NCBI GenBank assembly: GCA_903825565.1
Contig: CAIKBD010000078.1
Location: forward strand, 1-46,485
Source: an uncultured Anaerolineales bacterium
GTDB lineage: Bacteria > Chloroflexota > Anaerolineae > UBA4142
DNA: 46,485 nucleotides
Direction: 5' to 3'
Part shown: positions 1-9,126 of the stretch, in pieces
Position numbering within the stretch: the stretch's first letter is position 1
Layout: each line of letters opens with the position of its first letter
Position numbers and translations under genes: made by a program
Notes under the pieces: generated by a model
Told to the model about the DNA's origin: nothing
The model's input: the letters and a program-made list of their open reading frames with translations, nothing else
Databases searched by the model: none

Positions 1-2
1 CG

Positions 3-350
3 CGCCCGGCGTTGTGGGAACATCCGCCGGTGCGCGGCGCGGCGAGCGTCGGCTACCTCGTGCCAATTCCCACCGGCGTGCGGCAGGTCGCTTTGAAATT
101 TGCGATTGGCTTGCGCGACGGCTCCGAGTTGCCGCGCGAACGCATGGTCGCGTTCCGCGTGATCGTCAACGGTTGGAAATTGTGGAGCGCGGTAAAAAAT
201 TCGCGCGCCTGGGAAGAGCACACCATCCAAATGCCGCAACTCGGCAGTAACGTCGCGCGGATTGAATTTGTCACCGATGGCTTGGGTGATAATCGCTGGA
301 ACTGGGCAGTCTGGGCAGAGCCGCGTCTTGAAGGCGAGGCGCGGGAATAA
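3..350 (+). CDS. C-terminal part of a carbohydrate-binding-like (NPCBM-type) protein, 5' end outside the window
   Basis: The reading frame is open from the first bases and ends at TAA 348-350, so only about 115 C-terminal residues are visible. They look like a beta-sandwich: alternating hydrophobic strands, then a closing stretch with NRWNWAVWAEPRL. An ending of this kind (Asn/Asp-x-x-x-W-A-x-W-A-x-P) is seen in NPCBM-like and similar sugar-binding modules of glycosidases and large bacterial membrane proteins. A TTG at 12 could be an internal start but has no ribosome binding site, so I read this as the tail of a larger protein. A hairpin terminator follows at once. Parent protein unknown; sugar binding is inferred from fold resemblance only. 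Confidence 0.55.
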   Translation, partial: RPALWEHPPVRGAASVGYLVPIPTGVRQVALKFAIGLRDGSELPRERMVAFRVIVNGWKLWSAVKNSRAWEEHTIQMPQLGSNVARIEFVTDGLGDNRWNWAVWAEPRLEGEARE

Positions 351-352
351 AT

Positions 353-389
353 CCGCTGGCATACCGCCGCGTGTGCCAGCGGTTGTTTT
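353..389 (+). terminator. Rho-independent-like terminator
   Basis: A perfect 9-bp stem (CCGCTGGCA at 353-361 with TGCCAGCGG at 374-382, 12-nt loop) is followed by TTGTTTT. It lies 3 bases after the stop of the first gene and before the acyl-CoA dehydrogenase, so it probably separates the two transcripts. Confidence 0.7.
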
Positions 390-422
390 CGCTGAACAAA
401 CTTCAAAGGCGAAGGAGGAAAA

Positions 423-1574
423 ATGGATTTCCAATTGAGCGAGGAACAACGCGCGATTCAAACCATGGTGCGCGATTTTGCCGAAAAGGAAATCGCGCCG
501 CGTGCCAACGCGATTGATCAGAGCGATCAATTTCCGGCGGACGTTTTCGAAAAATTGGGCAAGCAGGGTTTGTTGGGACTGCCGTATCCCGAAACGTATG
601 GCGGCGGCGGCGCGGACACGCTTGCCCAAGCGCTTGCCGTCGAAGAAATTTCACGCGTGTCCGGCTCCGTCGGCTTGACGTATGCCGCGCATCTCTCGCT
701 GGGATGCGGTCCCCTGTATCTGTTCGGCACAGAAGCGCAAAAGCGCGAATGGCTCACGCCGCTGGCGCGCGGTGACGCGCTCGGCGCGCTCGCGCTCACC
801 GAAGCGCAAAGCGGTAGCGATCTCGCCGGCTCGGTGGCGACGACGGCGACGCTTGACGGCGACGCGTGGATCATCAACGGCTCGAAAATGTACGTCACCT
901 CCGGCGCAGTCGCCCGTTCGATCACAACGCTCTGCGTCACCGACCGAACGCAAGGGCATCGCGGCTTGAGCATGATCCTTGTGCCACGCGACGCGCCCGG
1001 ATTGGTGATCGGCAAGGTCGAAGAAAAAATGGGCTTGCACGGCTCGTTGACGACCCAGGTTTTTTTCGAGGACTGCCGCGTGCCGAAAGCGAATCTGCTT
1101 GGCGGCTTGGGCGCGGGATTCAAGCAAGCAATGATCACGCTCGACGGCGGGCGCATCGGCATTGGCGCAATGTCGCTCGGTTTGGGCCGCGCCGCGCTCG
1201 AAGCGAGCGTGCGTTACGCGCAAGAGCGCAAGGCGTTCGGCAAACCGATTGCGGATTTTCAGGCGATTCAATGGATGATCGCGGACAGCGCGGTGGAACT
1301 GGAAGCCGCGCGCTTGCTGGTGTGGAAAGCGGCGCACCTCAAAGACACCCAGCAAAATTTTTCGCACGCGGCGGCGATGGCAAAACTGTTCGCATCCGAA
1401 GCGGCAGACCGCGCGTGTTGGAAGGCGATTCAAGTTCACGGCGGCGGGGGGTACTTGCGCGATTTTCCGGTCGAGCGGTTTTATCGGGACAATCGGCTCA
1501 CATTGATCGGTGAAGGGACGAGCGAAATTCTGCGGTTGATCATTGCGCGCGCGATTCTGCGCGAACGAAATTAA
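423..1574 (+). CDS. Acyl-CoA dehydrogenase
   Basis: This FAD-dependent enzyme of 383 residues, the normal family length, introduces the alpha-beta double bond into acyl-CoA and passes electrons to an electron-transfer flavoprotein. Visible signatures are ALTEAQSGSD (124-133, substrate and flavin contact), the YAQERKAFGKP region of the C-terminal helical domain, and GEGTSEI near the end, whose Glu364 sits where SCAD/MCAD-type enzymes keep the catalytic base. The start is supported by GGAGG a few bases upstream of ATG. Chain-length preference (short, medium or branched) cannot be told from sequence. No ETF or thiolase gene is adjacent, so the pathway, fatty-acid or amino-acid breakdown, is open. 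Confidence 0.93.
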   Translation: MDFQLSEEQRAIQTMVRDFAEKEIAPRANAIDQSDQFPADVFEKLGKQGLLGLPYPETYGGGGADTLAQALAVEEISRVSGSVGLTYAAHLSLGCGPLYLFGTEAQKREWLTPLARGDALGALALTEAQSGSDLAGSVATTATLDGDAWIINGSKMYVTSGAVARSITTLCVTDRTQGHRGLSMILVPRDAPGLVIGKVEEKMGLHGSLTTQVFFEDCRVPKANLLGGLGAGFKQAMITLDGGRIGIGAMSLGLGRAALEASVRYAQERKAFGKPIADFQAIQWMIADSAVELEAARLLVWKAAHLKDTQQNFSHAAAMAKLFASEAADRACWKAIQVHGGGGYLRDFPVERFYRDNRLTLIGEGTSEILRLIIARAILRERN

Positions 1575-1663
1575 ACACGAATGCGCGCACCCGGGCAAAA
1601 GGCACAAACCCGTGCGCGCGGCGGGAACGGATACTGAACGTCAATATGGGGAGCATGGATCGT

Positions 1664-2728
1664 ATGTCCATTCAAAACCGTCTGCGTTTTCCTTTGCTGG
1701 CGCTGGCGCTGTTCGCCGCGCTAGCCGCAATGTGGGCGGGCTTGGTGCGCCTCGGCTGGGATTTGCCGCCGCTCACCGAAACTTGGCCGACGAGTCACGG
1801 CGCGCTGATGATCGCCGGCTTTCTCGGCACGTTGATCGGCTTGGAGCGCGCCGTTGCGCTGAACTATCGCTGGACGTATCTCGCGCCGGCGATGACCGCG
1901 CTCAGCACGTTCGCGCTCATCCTGGGTGTGCCCAAGCCGGTGCCGCAAATTTTGCTGACGCTGGGGAGCGTTCTGCTGGCGATTCTGTTTGCTTTTATCG
2001 TGCGCCAACACTTTGCCTTGTTCACGATCACGATGGCGCTCGGCACGCTGACCTGGCTCGGCGGCAATGTGCTCCTCGTCGCGGGGCAGGATATTTATCG
2101 CTTGACGTTGTGGTGGATGGGTTTTCTCATTCTCACGATTGTCGGCGAACGGATCGAAATGAGCCGGCTGTTGCGAATTCCGCGCGCAGTTTACGCGCTG
2201 TTCTTGGGCGCGGTCGGCGTTTTTTTGCTGGGCGTGATCGTTTCGGTCGCGGAACTCGAACTGGGCACGCGGATCGCCGGCACCGGAATGATCGCGCTCG
2301 CACTGTGGCTGTTGCGATACGACATTGCCACGCGCACGGTCAAGATGCAGGGGCTAACGCGGTTCATCGCGCTGTGCTTGCTCGTCGGCTACGCGTGGCT
2401 CGCCGTCAGCGGCGGCATCGCGCTGGCGTTTGGCAAGATCACGGTGGGCCCGCGCTACGATGCGTTCCTGCACACGATCTTGCTCGGCTTTGTGTTCTCG
2501 ATGATCTTTGGGCATGCGCCGATCATTTTCCCTGCCGTGCTCCAAGTGGAGATGGCGTATCGCCCGCGTTTTTACGCGCACCTCGCGCTGTTGCACCTCT
2601 CGCTGATCCTGCGCGTCGCCGGCGATCTTGCCGCGCTGGATGAAGTGCGAATGTGGGGCGGCATGATCAACGTGATCGCGATCCTGCTGTTTTTATTCAA
2701 CACCGCGCGCTCGGTCAGGCGCAAATAA
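1664..2728 (+). CDS. NnrS-like 12-TM membrane protein
   Basis: A very hydrophobic protein of 354 residues with about 12 membrane helices. Helix 2 carries SHGALMIAGFLGTLIGLERAVAL and helix 10 carries HTILLGFVFSMIFGHAPIIFPAV; these His-rich membrane motifs and the 12-helix plan resemble the NnrS family, heme-containing membrane proteins linked to nitric-oxide stress and denitrification. No other denitrification gene is in the window, so the role is only suggested. ATGs at 1646 and 1655 are in frame upstream, but GGGGAG at 1648-1653 fits best with the ATG at 1664. It is followed 36 bases later by another small membrane protein, probably cotranscribed. Confidence 0.6.
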   Translation: MSIQNRLRFPLLALALFAALAAMWAGLVRLGWDLPPLTETWPTSHGALMIAGFLGTLIGLERAVALNYRWTYLAPAMTALSTFALILGVPKPVPQILLTLGSVLLAILFAFIVRQHFALFTITMALGTLTWLGGNVLLVAGQDIYRLTLWWMGFLILTIVGERIEMSRLLRIPRAVYALFLGAVGVFLLGVIVSVAELELGTRIAGTGMIALALWLLRYDIATRTVKMQGLTRFIALCLLVGYAWLAVSGGIALAFGKITVGPRYDAFLHTILLGFVFSMIFGHAPIIFPAVLQVEMAYRPRFYAHLALLHLSLILRVAGDLAALDEVRMWGGMINVIAILLFLFNTARSVRRK

Positions 2729-2763
2729 AAATCCATGTGGAATTTGTTACAGGAACTTGATTT

Positions 2764-3177
2764 ATGCTGACGCGACTCAAATCCATCAACTGGGTTTTGC
2801 TCGGCGGCGATCTCGTTGCGCTGGGGCTGTTCGTCTACGCGGGGCAACGCGATCATGAAACGGTGAGCGACGCAAATCCATTGCTCGGTGTGTTGGGGAC
2901 GGCGTTGCCGTTTGCGCTCACCTGGGCTTGCGCCGGGTTCGCGCTGGGCGCGTTCCGCGCCGAACGTCCGCTCAACCCGCGCGCGTTTTTCGCCGCGCTG
3001 ATCAACACCTGGCTCGTCGCTGTGCCGCTCGGCTTACTGCTCCGTTCGCTGATCCTGGGGCGCGCGACGATCCCGACATTGTTCGTGATCACCGGCTATG
3101 GATTCATTGCGCTGTTTCTGCTTGCGTGGCGATTGTTGTTTTGGTGGATCGTTCAAAGGCAAAAGCCCAAGCCCTGA
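2764..3177 (+). CDS. DUF3054 family membrane protein
   Basis: A 137-residue protein with four hydrophobic segments, beginning after a charged N-terminus with LLGGDLVALGLFVYAGQRDHE. A GD-L-(A/L)-x(4-5)-F-x-x-x-G-x-x-x-H pattern like this is typical of DUF3054, small integral membrane proteins of unknown function found mainly in Actinobacteria and Chloroflexi. AGGA lies about 9 bases before the ATG. The gene ends just before a bidirectional terminator that separates it from the convergent SAM operon. Confidence 0.75.
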   Translation: MLTRLKSINWVLLGGDLVALGLFVYAGQRDHETVSDANPLLGVLGTALPFALTWACAGFALGAFRAERPLNPRAFFAALINTWLVAVPLGLLLRSLILGRATIPTLFVITGYGFIALFLLAWRLLFWWIVQRQKPKP

Positions 3178-3201
3178 TAGTTTCGAGCCGAAGAAAAATA
3201 A

Positions 3202-3234
3202 GTGAACCCCGAAGGATTTGCCTTCGGGGTTCAC
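3202..3234. terminator. Bidirectional terminator hairpin
   Basis: A perfect 14-bp inverted repeat (GTGAACCCCGAAGG at 3202-3215 with its complement at 3221-3234, 5-nt loop) lies between convergent genes. Read on the minus strand it is followed by a T-rich stretch (TTATTTTTCTT), so it fits best as the end of the SAM operon. The plus side lacks a T-run but may use the same hairpin. Confidence 0.75.
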
Positions 3235-3251
3235 GTCTAGTTCACGTCTAG
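3230..3251. repeat. 11-bp perfect tandem duplication at a stop codon
   Basis: TTCACGTCTAG occurs twice head to tail (3230-3240 and 3241-3251). The pair overlaps the last codons and stop of the FKBP lipoprotein gene and the right foot of the terminator hairpin, which suggests a local slippage event at the hairpin. Confidence 0.85.
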
Positions 3252-3632
3252 TAATTCGATTTCAAACACGAGCGTCGCGTTCGGCGGAATTACGCCCCCC
3301 GCGCCGCGCGCGCCGTAACCCAGTTCCGGCGGAATCGTGAGTTTGCGTTTGCCGCCCACCTTCATGCCGGCGACGCCTTGATCCCAGCCCTTGATTACTT
3401 GCTCCGCGCCAAGCACGAACGTGAACGGTTGCTTGCGGTCGTACGACGCATCGAACTGTTTGCCGTCGGTGAACGTGCCGCGATAATGCACGGTCACGCG
3501 TTTGCCGGCGACGGCTTCCGTGCCCGTGCCGATCGTCAAATCTTGGATGACGAGTTGATTCGACGGCGCAGACGAACATGCGGCGAGCAGTGCCATCAGC
3601 GCCAAGGCGAGCAAGCCCAAAACGTGTTTCAT
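3237..3632 (-). CDS. FKBP-type peptidyl-prolyl isomerase, lipoprotein form
   Basis: A 131-residue isomerase of the FKBP family, which catalyses cis-trans isomerisation at proline bonds. The N-terminus MKHVLGLLALALMALLAAC is a lipoprotein signal with lipobox LAAC, so the mature protein should be lipid-anchored at Cys19 outside the membrane. The FKBP core shows VTVHYRG, the FDASYDR flap, VIKGWDQGV and the [10 protein letters not shown] to IPPNATL stretch. The frame is open further upstream, but that region overlaps the upstream isomerase, and the signal peptide fixes the start at 3632, four bases after the stop of its paralog. It is the last gene of the SAM operon. It is close to identical to the next gene apart from the signal peptide, indicating recent duplication. 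Confidence 0.92.
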   Translation of the reverse strand: MKHVLGLLALALMALLAACSSAPSNQLVIQDLTIGTGTEAVAGKRVTVHYRGTFTDGKQFDASYDRKQPFTFVLGAEQVIKGWDQGVAGMKVGGKRKLTIPPELGYGARGAGGVIPPNATLVFEIELLDVN

Positions 3633-3636
3633 GTGA

Positions 3637-3966
3637 TCATCCCACTTGCAACAATTCAACTTCAAACACAAGCGTCGCATTCGGCGGAATGACGCCGCCC
3701 GCGCCGCGCGCGCCGTACCCAAGTTCCGGCGGGATCGTGAGTTTGCGTTTGCCGCCCACCTTCATCCCGGCGACGCCTTGATCCCAGCCCTTGATCACTT
3801 GCCCTGCGCCGAGCATAAACTCGAACGGTTGCATGCGGTCGTAGGACGCGTCGAACTGTTTGCCGTTCGTCAGCGTGCCGCGATAATGCACCGTCACGCG
3901 CTTGCCGGCGACCGCTTCCGCGCCCGTGCCGATCTGCAAATCTTCGATCAACAATTGATCAGTCAT
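3637..3966 (-). CDS. FKBP-type peptidyl-prolyl isomerase, cytoplasmic form
   Basis: A 109-residue FKBP domain without a signal peptide, so cytoplasmic. It has the usual core: [43 protein letters not shown] and [32 protein letters not shown] lies upstream of the ATG. The protein differs at only about ten positions from the lipoprotein copy downstream, and long stretches are also nearly identical in DNA. The pair looks like a tandem duplication in which one copy gained a secretion signal. It follows metK in the operon after a spacer with a perfect palindrome. Confidence 0.92.
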   Translation of the reverse strand: MTDQLLIEDLQIGTGAEAVAGKRVTVHYRGTLTNGKQFDASYDRMQPFEFMLGAGQVIKGWDQGVAGMKVGGKRKLTIPPELGYGARGAGGVIPPNATLVFEVELLQVG

Positions 3967-3985
3967 TTGAAATTTCCTTTTATGC

Positions 3986-4013
3986 GTAAGGGCGATGCAT
4001 GCATCGCCCTTAC
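3986..4013. repeat. 28-bp perfect palindrome between metK and the FKBP gene
   Basis: GTAAGGGCGATGCA at 3986-3999 is followed directly by its exact reverse complement at 4000-4013, a loopless 14-bp stem. Elements with GGGCGAT-GCAT-ATCGCCC cores recur as intergenic repeats in many bacteria. On the plus strand it is followed by ten Ts (4016-4025), the terminator orientation opposite to the operon; on the operon strand the A-run comes first. It could slow transcription, set mRNA ends, or simply be a dispersed repeat. Confidence 0.8.
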
Positions 4014-4023
4014 AATTTTTTTT

Positions 4024-5229
4024 TTACAACCCAGCTTCCGCGCGAATCGCTTCTGCCTTGTCCATGGCTTCCCAAGGCGCGTCAATGTCGTGCCGCCCAA
4101 AGTGACCGTAGGACGCGGTCGGTTGGTAGATCGGGCGCCGCAAGTTCAAATCGCGGATGATCGCCGCGGGGCGCATATCGAAATGCTTGTTCGCCAGCGC
4201 GACGATTTTTTCGTGCGACACTTTTTCGGTGCCGAACGTTTCGACCATTACCGAAATCGGACGCGCGACGCCAATCGCGTATGCGACTTGGACTTCGAGC
4301 CGCTCGGCGACACCCGCCGCGACCAAGTTCTTCGCCACGTAACGCGCCATATACGCGCCGGAGCGATCCACTTTCGTCGGGTCTTTGCCGGAGAACGCGC
4401 CGCCGCCGTGCCGCGCGATACCGCCATACGTGTCCACGATGATCTTGCGCCCGGTCAAGCCGGCGTCGCCCACGGGCCCGCCGATGTTGAACCGCCCGGT
4501 TGGGTTGACGTAGAATTTCGTTTTCGCGTCGAGGAATTGTGCGGGGATGATCGGCTTGATCACATGCTCGATCACATCGTCGCGGATTTGTTGTTGCGAC
4601 ACGCTGTCGAGGTGTTGTGTCGAGATGACGACGGCATCCACGCGTTTCGGTTTGCCGAACGCGTACTCGACTGTGACCTGGGATTTGCCATCGGGTCCGA
4701 GGTACGGCAACGAACCGTCTTTGCGCACCGCCGCGAGGCGTTTGACGAGTTGATGCGCGAGCGCAATCGTCAACGGCATGTACTCGGGCGTTTCGTTGCA
4801 CGCGAAACCGATCATCATCCCCTGATCACCCGCGCCGATCTTGTCAATCGCATCGCCGCCGCCGGCGCGCGTTTCGAGCGCGGCGCTCACGCCCATATCA
4901 ATGTCGGGCGATTGTTTTTTGATCGCGGTGATAATGCCGGCAGTTTTGAAATCGAGCCAGAATTTAGAATCGGTGTAGCCGATTTTCTCAATCGTCTTTT
5001 GCACGATCTCGTACGGATTGAACGAGGCGGTCGTCGTGATTTCGCCCATCACCGCGACCAAGCCGCCGCTCGCCGCCGTTTCGCACGCCACGCGCCCCAT
5101 CGGGTCTTGCGCGTAAATCGCGTCCAACACGCCGTCGGAAATCTGATCGCACACTTTATCGGGATGACCTTCGGTCACCGATTCCGATGTCAAAAACATC
5201 TGCGGCGATGCCATGAATGTGGTACTCAT
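4024..5229 (-). CDS. metK: S-adenosylmethionine synthetase
   Basis: MetK joins methionine and ATP to make SAM, the methyl donor that also controls this operon through the leader riboswitch. The 401-residue length is normal. Signatures: GHPDK at 21-25, the GAGDQG hexapeptide at 132-137, and the P-loop-like [16 protein letters not shown] at 275-290 with metal and phosphate ligands. AGGAGA precedes the ATG at good spacing. It is the fourth gene of the operon, between ahcY and the FKBP pair. Its stop codon lies in the T10/A10 tract next to the palindrome. Confidence 0.98.
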   Translation of the reverse strand: MSTTFMASPQMFLTSESVTEGHPDKVCDQISDGVLDAIYAQDPMGRVACETAASGGLVAVMGEITTTASFNPYEIVQKTIEKIGYTDSKFWLDFKTAGIITAIKKQSPDIDMGVSAALETRAGGGDAIDKIGAGDQGMMIGFACNETPEYMPLTIALAHQLVKRLAAVRKDGSLPYLGPDGKSQVTVEYAFGKPKRVDAVVISTQHLDSVSQQQIRDDVIEHVIKPIIPAQFLDAKTKFYVNPTGRFNIGGPVGDAGLTGRKIIVDTYGGIARHGGGAFSGKDPTKVDRSGAYMARYVAKNLVAAGVAERLEVQVAYAIGVARPISVMVETFGTEKVSHEKIVALANKHFDMRPAAIIRDLNLRRPIYQPTASYGHFGRHDIDAPWEAMDKAEAIRAEAGL

Positions 5230-5248
5230 TTTATTCTCCTGAATTTAA

Positions 5249-5310
5249 GATTTCAGATTTATGATTTATGATTTTGAAAATCTAAAATCATAAATCGTAA
5301 ATCATAAATT
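5249..5310. repeat. Inverted heptad-repeat element in the metK-ahcY spacer
   Basis: The left arm (5249-5275) is built of GATTTAT-like 7-nt units and the right arm (5284-5310) is its near-complete reverse complement, with only a few mismatches over about 27 bases. The element fills almost the whole AT-rich spacer. As RNA it would form a long hairpin between ahcY and metK. Confidence 0.8.
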
Positions 5311-5311
5311 T

Positions 5312-6676
<1,365 letters not shown>

Positions 6677-6685
6677 TCACTGAAT

Positions 6686-7633
6686 TTACAAAGTCACGGT
6701 TTCGCCGAATGCTTCTTTGTACCGTTGACCAAATTCTTGCAGAGTATATTTGTGATTTTGCGTGCCGTGCTCTTCCAGTACGTACGTCGCCGCGAGACTA
6801 CCCAACTGCCCGATGGTTTCCCACTCTAATTTTTTGAGATAGCCCTTGATGATGCCGGCGCGATACGCGTCGCCGACGCCGGTGGGATCGGCTTGCCGGC
6901 GCGGCGGGACAATCGGCACGCGCACCGCTTTGCCGTCCACCCGAATGAGCGAACCCTTGTCGCCGAGTGTGACGATCAAAACCTGGGTGTGCGCGGCAAC
7001 CTGATCGTCTGTCCAGCCGGTTTTGTTTTTCAGCATCTCAAACTCGTACTCGTTGACAATCGTCATCGTCGAACCGCGCACGCCCGCGGCGAGCTCTTCG
7101 CCGTTCAAGCGAATGATCTGTTGGCTCGGATCGTAGATGTACGGCAGGCGCAGTTCCTGACACTCGCGCGCGTACTGCACCATCGCGCGCGGGTCATTCG
7201 GCGAGATAACGACAAGATCGATTTTGTCGCCAGATGCGTGTTGCTTGAACGAAAGCGTATGCGCGTGCGCCATCGCGCCGGTGTAAAACATCGCGATTTG
7301 GTTTTGCTTGCCGTCGGTGCTGACGAAAAACGACGCGGTGAAATCGTCCGGGATCGCAATGATCGCGCTCGTGTCCACATTGTTCGCTTCGAGCCACGCG
7401 CGATAATCCGAAAAATCTTGCCCGACCGTTGCCATGATCCTGGGGCGTTCGCCGAGCAGCGCAAGGTTGTACGCGATGTTTGTCGCCACGCCGCCGCGCT
7501 GTTTCTTCATCGAGTCCACGAGAAACGAGACGGACAGGTTGGCAATTTTATCCGGCAAAATGTGGTCGTGGAAAAAGCCGGGAAACTGCATGATGTAATC
7601 GTAAGCAATCGAGCCAGTGATGAGAACGCTCAT
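6686..7633 (-). CDS. PfkB-family carbohydrate kinase, probable adenosine kinase
   Basis: A ribokinase-fold kinase of 315 residues. The N-terminal PfkB signature is RGGVATNIAYNLALLG (46-61), and the C-terminal one is DPTGVGDAYRAG (249-260) with Asp255 as the expected catalytic base; the usual DTTGAGD is here DPTGVGD. Placement between ahcY and mtnA, in an operon that releases adenosine, argues for adenosine phosphorylation to AMP, pulling AhcY in the hydrolysis direction. The family also includes ribokinases and other nucleoside or sugar kinases, so substrate is inferred from context. TGAGG lies upstream of the ATG. The gene is flanked on both sides by inverted-repeat spacers. Confidence 0.85.
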   Translation of the reverse strand: MSVLITGSIAYDYIMQFPGFFHDHILPDKIANLSVSFLVDSMKKQRGGVATNIAYNLALLGERPRIMATVGQDFSDYRAWLEANNVDTSAIIAIPDDFTASFFVSTDGKQNQIAMFYTGAMAHAHTLSFKQHASGDKIDLVVISPNDPRAMVQYARECQELRLPYIYDPSQQIIRLNGEELAAGVRGSTMTIVNEYEFEMLKNKTGWTDDQVAAHTQVLIVTLGDKGSLIRVDGKAVRVPIVPPRRQADPTGVGDAYRAGIIKGYLKKLEWETIGQLGSLAATYVLEEHGTQNHKYTLQEFGQRYKEAFGETVTL

Positions 7634-7640
7634 TGAAACC

Positions 7641-7712
7641 TCAGAATTCAGAATTCAGGAGTCAGAAGTCAGAAGAAAAATTCTGGATTCTGGATTCTGA
7701 CTTCTGGATTCT
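7641..7712. repeat. Inverted heptad-repeat element in the kinase-mtnA spacer
   Basis: The left arm (7641-7675) is a run of 7-nt units such as AGAATTC and AGAAGTC. The right arm (7681-7712) reads TTCTGGATTC and related units and is largely its reverse complement (for example AGAAGTCAGAA against TTCTGACTTCT). It fills the 83-bp spacer and would fold into a long hairpin. Confidence 0.8.
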
Positions 7713-7716
7713 CGAT

Positions 7717-8745
7717 CTATTTCATAATGCTCAACAAATTTTCCCCGAACGGTGGGCGCACGACGCCGCGCTCCGTCACCAGCGCGGTGATGTACTTGTT
7801 CGGCGTGACATCGAATGCGGGGTTGCCCACGCGCACGCCTTCAGGCGCAATCGCGACGCCTTCGATGTGTGTGACCTCGCGCGCATCGCGTTCTTCAATC
7901 GGAATCAAATCGCCGTGCGGCAAATTCATATCAATCGTCGAGGTCGGCATCACTGCGTAGAACGGCACGCCGTTCTCGTGCGCGACGACTGCTACTTTGT
8001 ACGTGCCAATCTTGTTTGCTACGTCGCCATTTGCCGCGACGCGATCTGAGCCGACGAAACATTTTTGAATTTTCCCGGCGCGCAAATAATGCCCTGCCGC
8101 ATTGTCCGCGATCAAGGTCATCGGCACACCGTACTGCATCAACTCCCAAGCGGTGAGGCGCGCGCCTTGCAAACGCGGACGCGTTTCATCCACCATTACG
8201 TGGACTTGTTTGCCTTGCCGATGTGCTTCGATGATGCAACCGAGCGCGGTGCCCACGTCAACCGTCGCGAGCGGACCCGTGTTGCAGTGATGCAAAATCG
8301 TGTCGCCGTCGTTGATGAGCGCCGCGCCGTTTTTTGCCATTGCCGAATTGATCGCGACATCTTCTTCGGCGATGCGTTGCGCTTCAGCGACGACGAAATC
8401 GCGCAAGCCGTTTGCGTCGAGGTTTATCGCGCGTGTCGCGTTCATCACGCGATCCAATGCCCACATCAAATTGACGGCGGTCGGGCGTGTGGCGCGCAAT
8501 ATTTTCTCCGCCGCGTCAAGGTCGCGTAAAAAATCATCGCGCGTCGTTGCTTTCGATTCGAGCGCGGCGAGCGCAAGCCCGAATGCTGCCGCCGCGCCGA
8601 TTGCCGGCGCGCCGCGAATCGTCATATCCTTGATCGCATGTTCCACCGCGCGATAATCGCGGCACTCGACGATTTCAAACACACGCGGCAGTTTGCGCTG
8701 ATCGATCAGTTTGACGACATTGCCGATCATTTCAATTGTTCGCAT
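7717..8745 (-). CDS. mtnA: Methylthioribose-1-phosphate isomerase
   Basis: MtnA converts 5-methylthioribose 1-phosphate to methylthioribulose 1-phosphate in the salvage of methylthioadenosine to methionine. The protein is 342 residues from the ATG at 8745, chosen because GGAG sits just upstream; the longer frame to 8808 would run into the terminator hairpin of the leader. The conserved Cys154 in [18 protein letters not shown] and Asp234 in [18 protein letters not shown] are the spaced catalytic pair of the family, and [10 protein letters not shown] (41-50) binds phosphate. It is the first gene after the SAM-I riboswitch. No other mtn gene is in the window; in some organisms MtnA homologs work in related shunts. 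Confidence 0.96.
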   Translation of the reverse strand: MRTIEMIGNVVKLIDQRKLPRVFEIVECRDYRAVEHAIKDMTIRGAPAIGAAAAFGLALAALESKATTRDDFLRDLDAAEKILRATRPTAVNLMWALDRVMNATRAINLDANGLRDFVVAEAQRIAEEDVAINSAMAKNGAALINDGDTILHHCNTGPLATVDVGTALGCIIEAHRQGKQVHVMVDETRPRLQGARLTAWELMQYGVPMTLIADNAAGHYLRAGKIQKCFVGSDRVAANGDVANKIGTYKVAVVAHENGVPFYAVMPTSTIDMNLPHGDLIPIEERDAREVTHIEGVAIAPEGVRVGNPAFDVTPNKYITALVTERGVVRPPFGENLLSIMK

Positions 8746-8758
8746 CAGCACTCCAGGC

Positions 8759-8785
8759 AAAAAAAAATCTCTCCGATGAGAGAGA
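8759..8785 (-). terminator. Attenuator terminator of the SAM-I leader
   Basis: Read on the minus strand: TCTCTC, loop TCATCG, GAGAGA, then nine Ts (plus-strand A-run 8759-8767). The 5' half with its loop can instead pair with the GATGAGAG formed by the 3' strand of riboswitch helix P1 and its next bases. Terminator and antiterminator are therefore mutually exclusive, the usual off-switch design. It ends 13 bases before the mtnA start. Confidence 0.88.
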
Positions 8786-8803
8786 GAAATAGAGAATCCG
8801 CCT

Positions 8804-8975
8804 CTCATCTTTCAAGCCAGGTTCATCGGCTTGACGGAATTGGCACCTCGTTTAGAGATTGGAGATTAGAGATTGGAGATCGGAAGCGAGCATCCAATCT
8901 CTAATCTCTAATCTCTAACATCCAAACCGGTTGCCGAGGTTTCACAGGGCCGTTCCCTCCACCTCTCTGGATGAG
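8804..8975 (-). promoter_or_regulatory. SAM-I (S-box) riboswitch aptamer
   Basis: Read on the minus strand, the conserved S-box pieces appear in order: P1 5' strand CTCATC (8975-8970), AGAGAGGTGGAGGGAACGG with the GGTGGAGGG core at 8963-8955, CTCGGCAACCGG (core GGCAACC 8935-8929), GGTGCCAATTCC (8847-8836), a perfect 7-bp P4 hairpin TCAAGCC/GGCTTGA (8834-8812), and the P1 3' strand GATGAG (8809-8804). The family binds SAM and here should stop transcription into mtnA-kinase-ahcY-metK-FKBP when SAM is high. The P3 arm, between GGCAACC and GGTGCC, is enlarged by an inverted heptad-repeat element. No covariance search was run; the call rests on these motifs and their spacing. Confidence 0.94.
8854..8919. 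repeat. Inverted heptad-repeat element inside riboswitch P3
   Basis: The left arm is GAGATTG/GAGATTA 7-nt units (8854-8881) and the right arm (8891-8919) is its near reverse complement, built of ATCTCTA-type units. It lies wholly between the two conserved strands that flank P3, so it can stack on P3 as a long extra helix without touching the SAM-binding core. Confidence 0.85.
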
Positions 8976-9003
8976 CGTCCAGTTACTATTCAGTTGCGGG
9001 CGA

Positions 9004-9032
9004 TTTATAGCACAAGCAAAAAATTTTGTCAA
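9004..9032 (-). promoter_or_regulatory. Sigma70-type promoter of the SAM operon
   Basis: Minus strand: TTGACA (9032-9027), a 17-nt spacer, TATAAA (9009-9004). The expected start near 8997 lies about 20 bases ahead of the riboswitch P1 strand, as it should for an attenuated leader. Confidence 0.85.
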
Positions 9033-9065
9033 TTCCCCGCGGCGGCGCAGGTAGCGTGCGCCAAT

Positions 9066-9094
9066 TTGTCTCTCCCTTTAAACTCTGTTATACT
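9066..9094 (+). promoter_or_regulatory. Sigma70-type promoter of the glycan locus
   Basis: TTGTCT (9066-9071), a 17-nt spacer, then TATACT (9089-9094). The predicted start near 9101 is 26 bases before the ATG of the hexapeptide acyltransferase. It is divergent from the SAM-operon promoter. Confidence 0.75.
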
Positions 9095-9126
9095 CCGCGC
9101 GCTTAAATGTTGTGTGCAGAGGATTT

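Noticed and set aside
3646..5271. 541-codon open frame on the plus strand opposite metK and FKBP
   Set aside because: It is the antisense shadow of metK, which has all family motifs; the plus frame is rich in Arg/His and matches no family.
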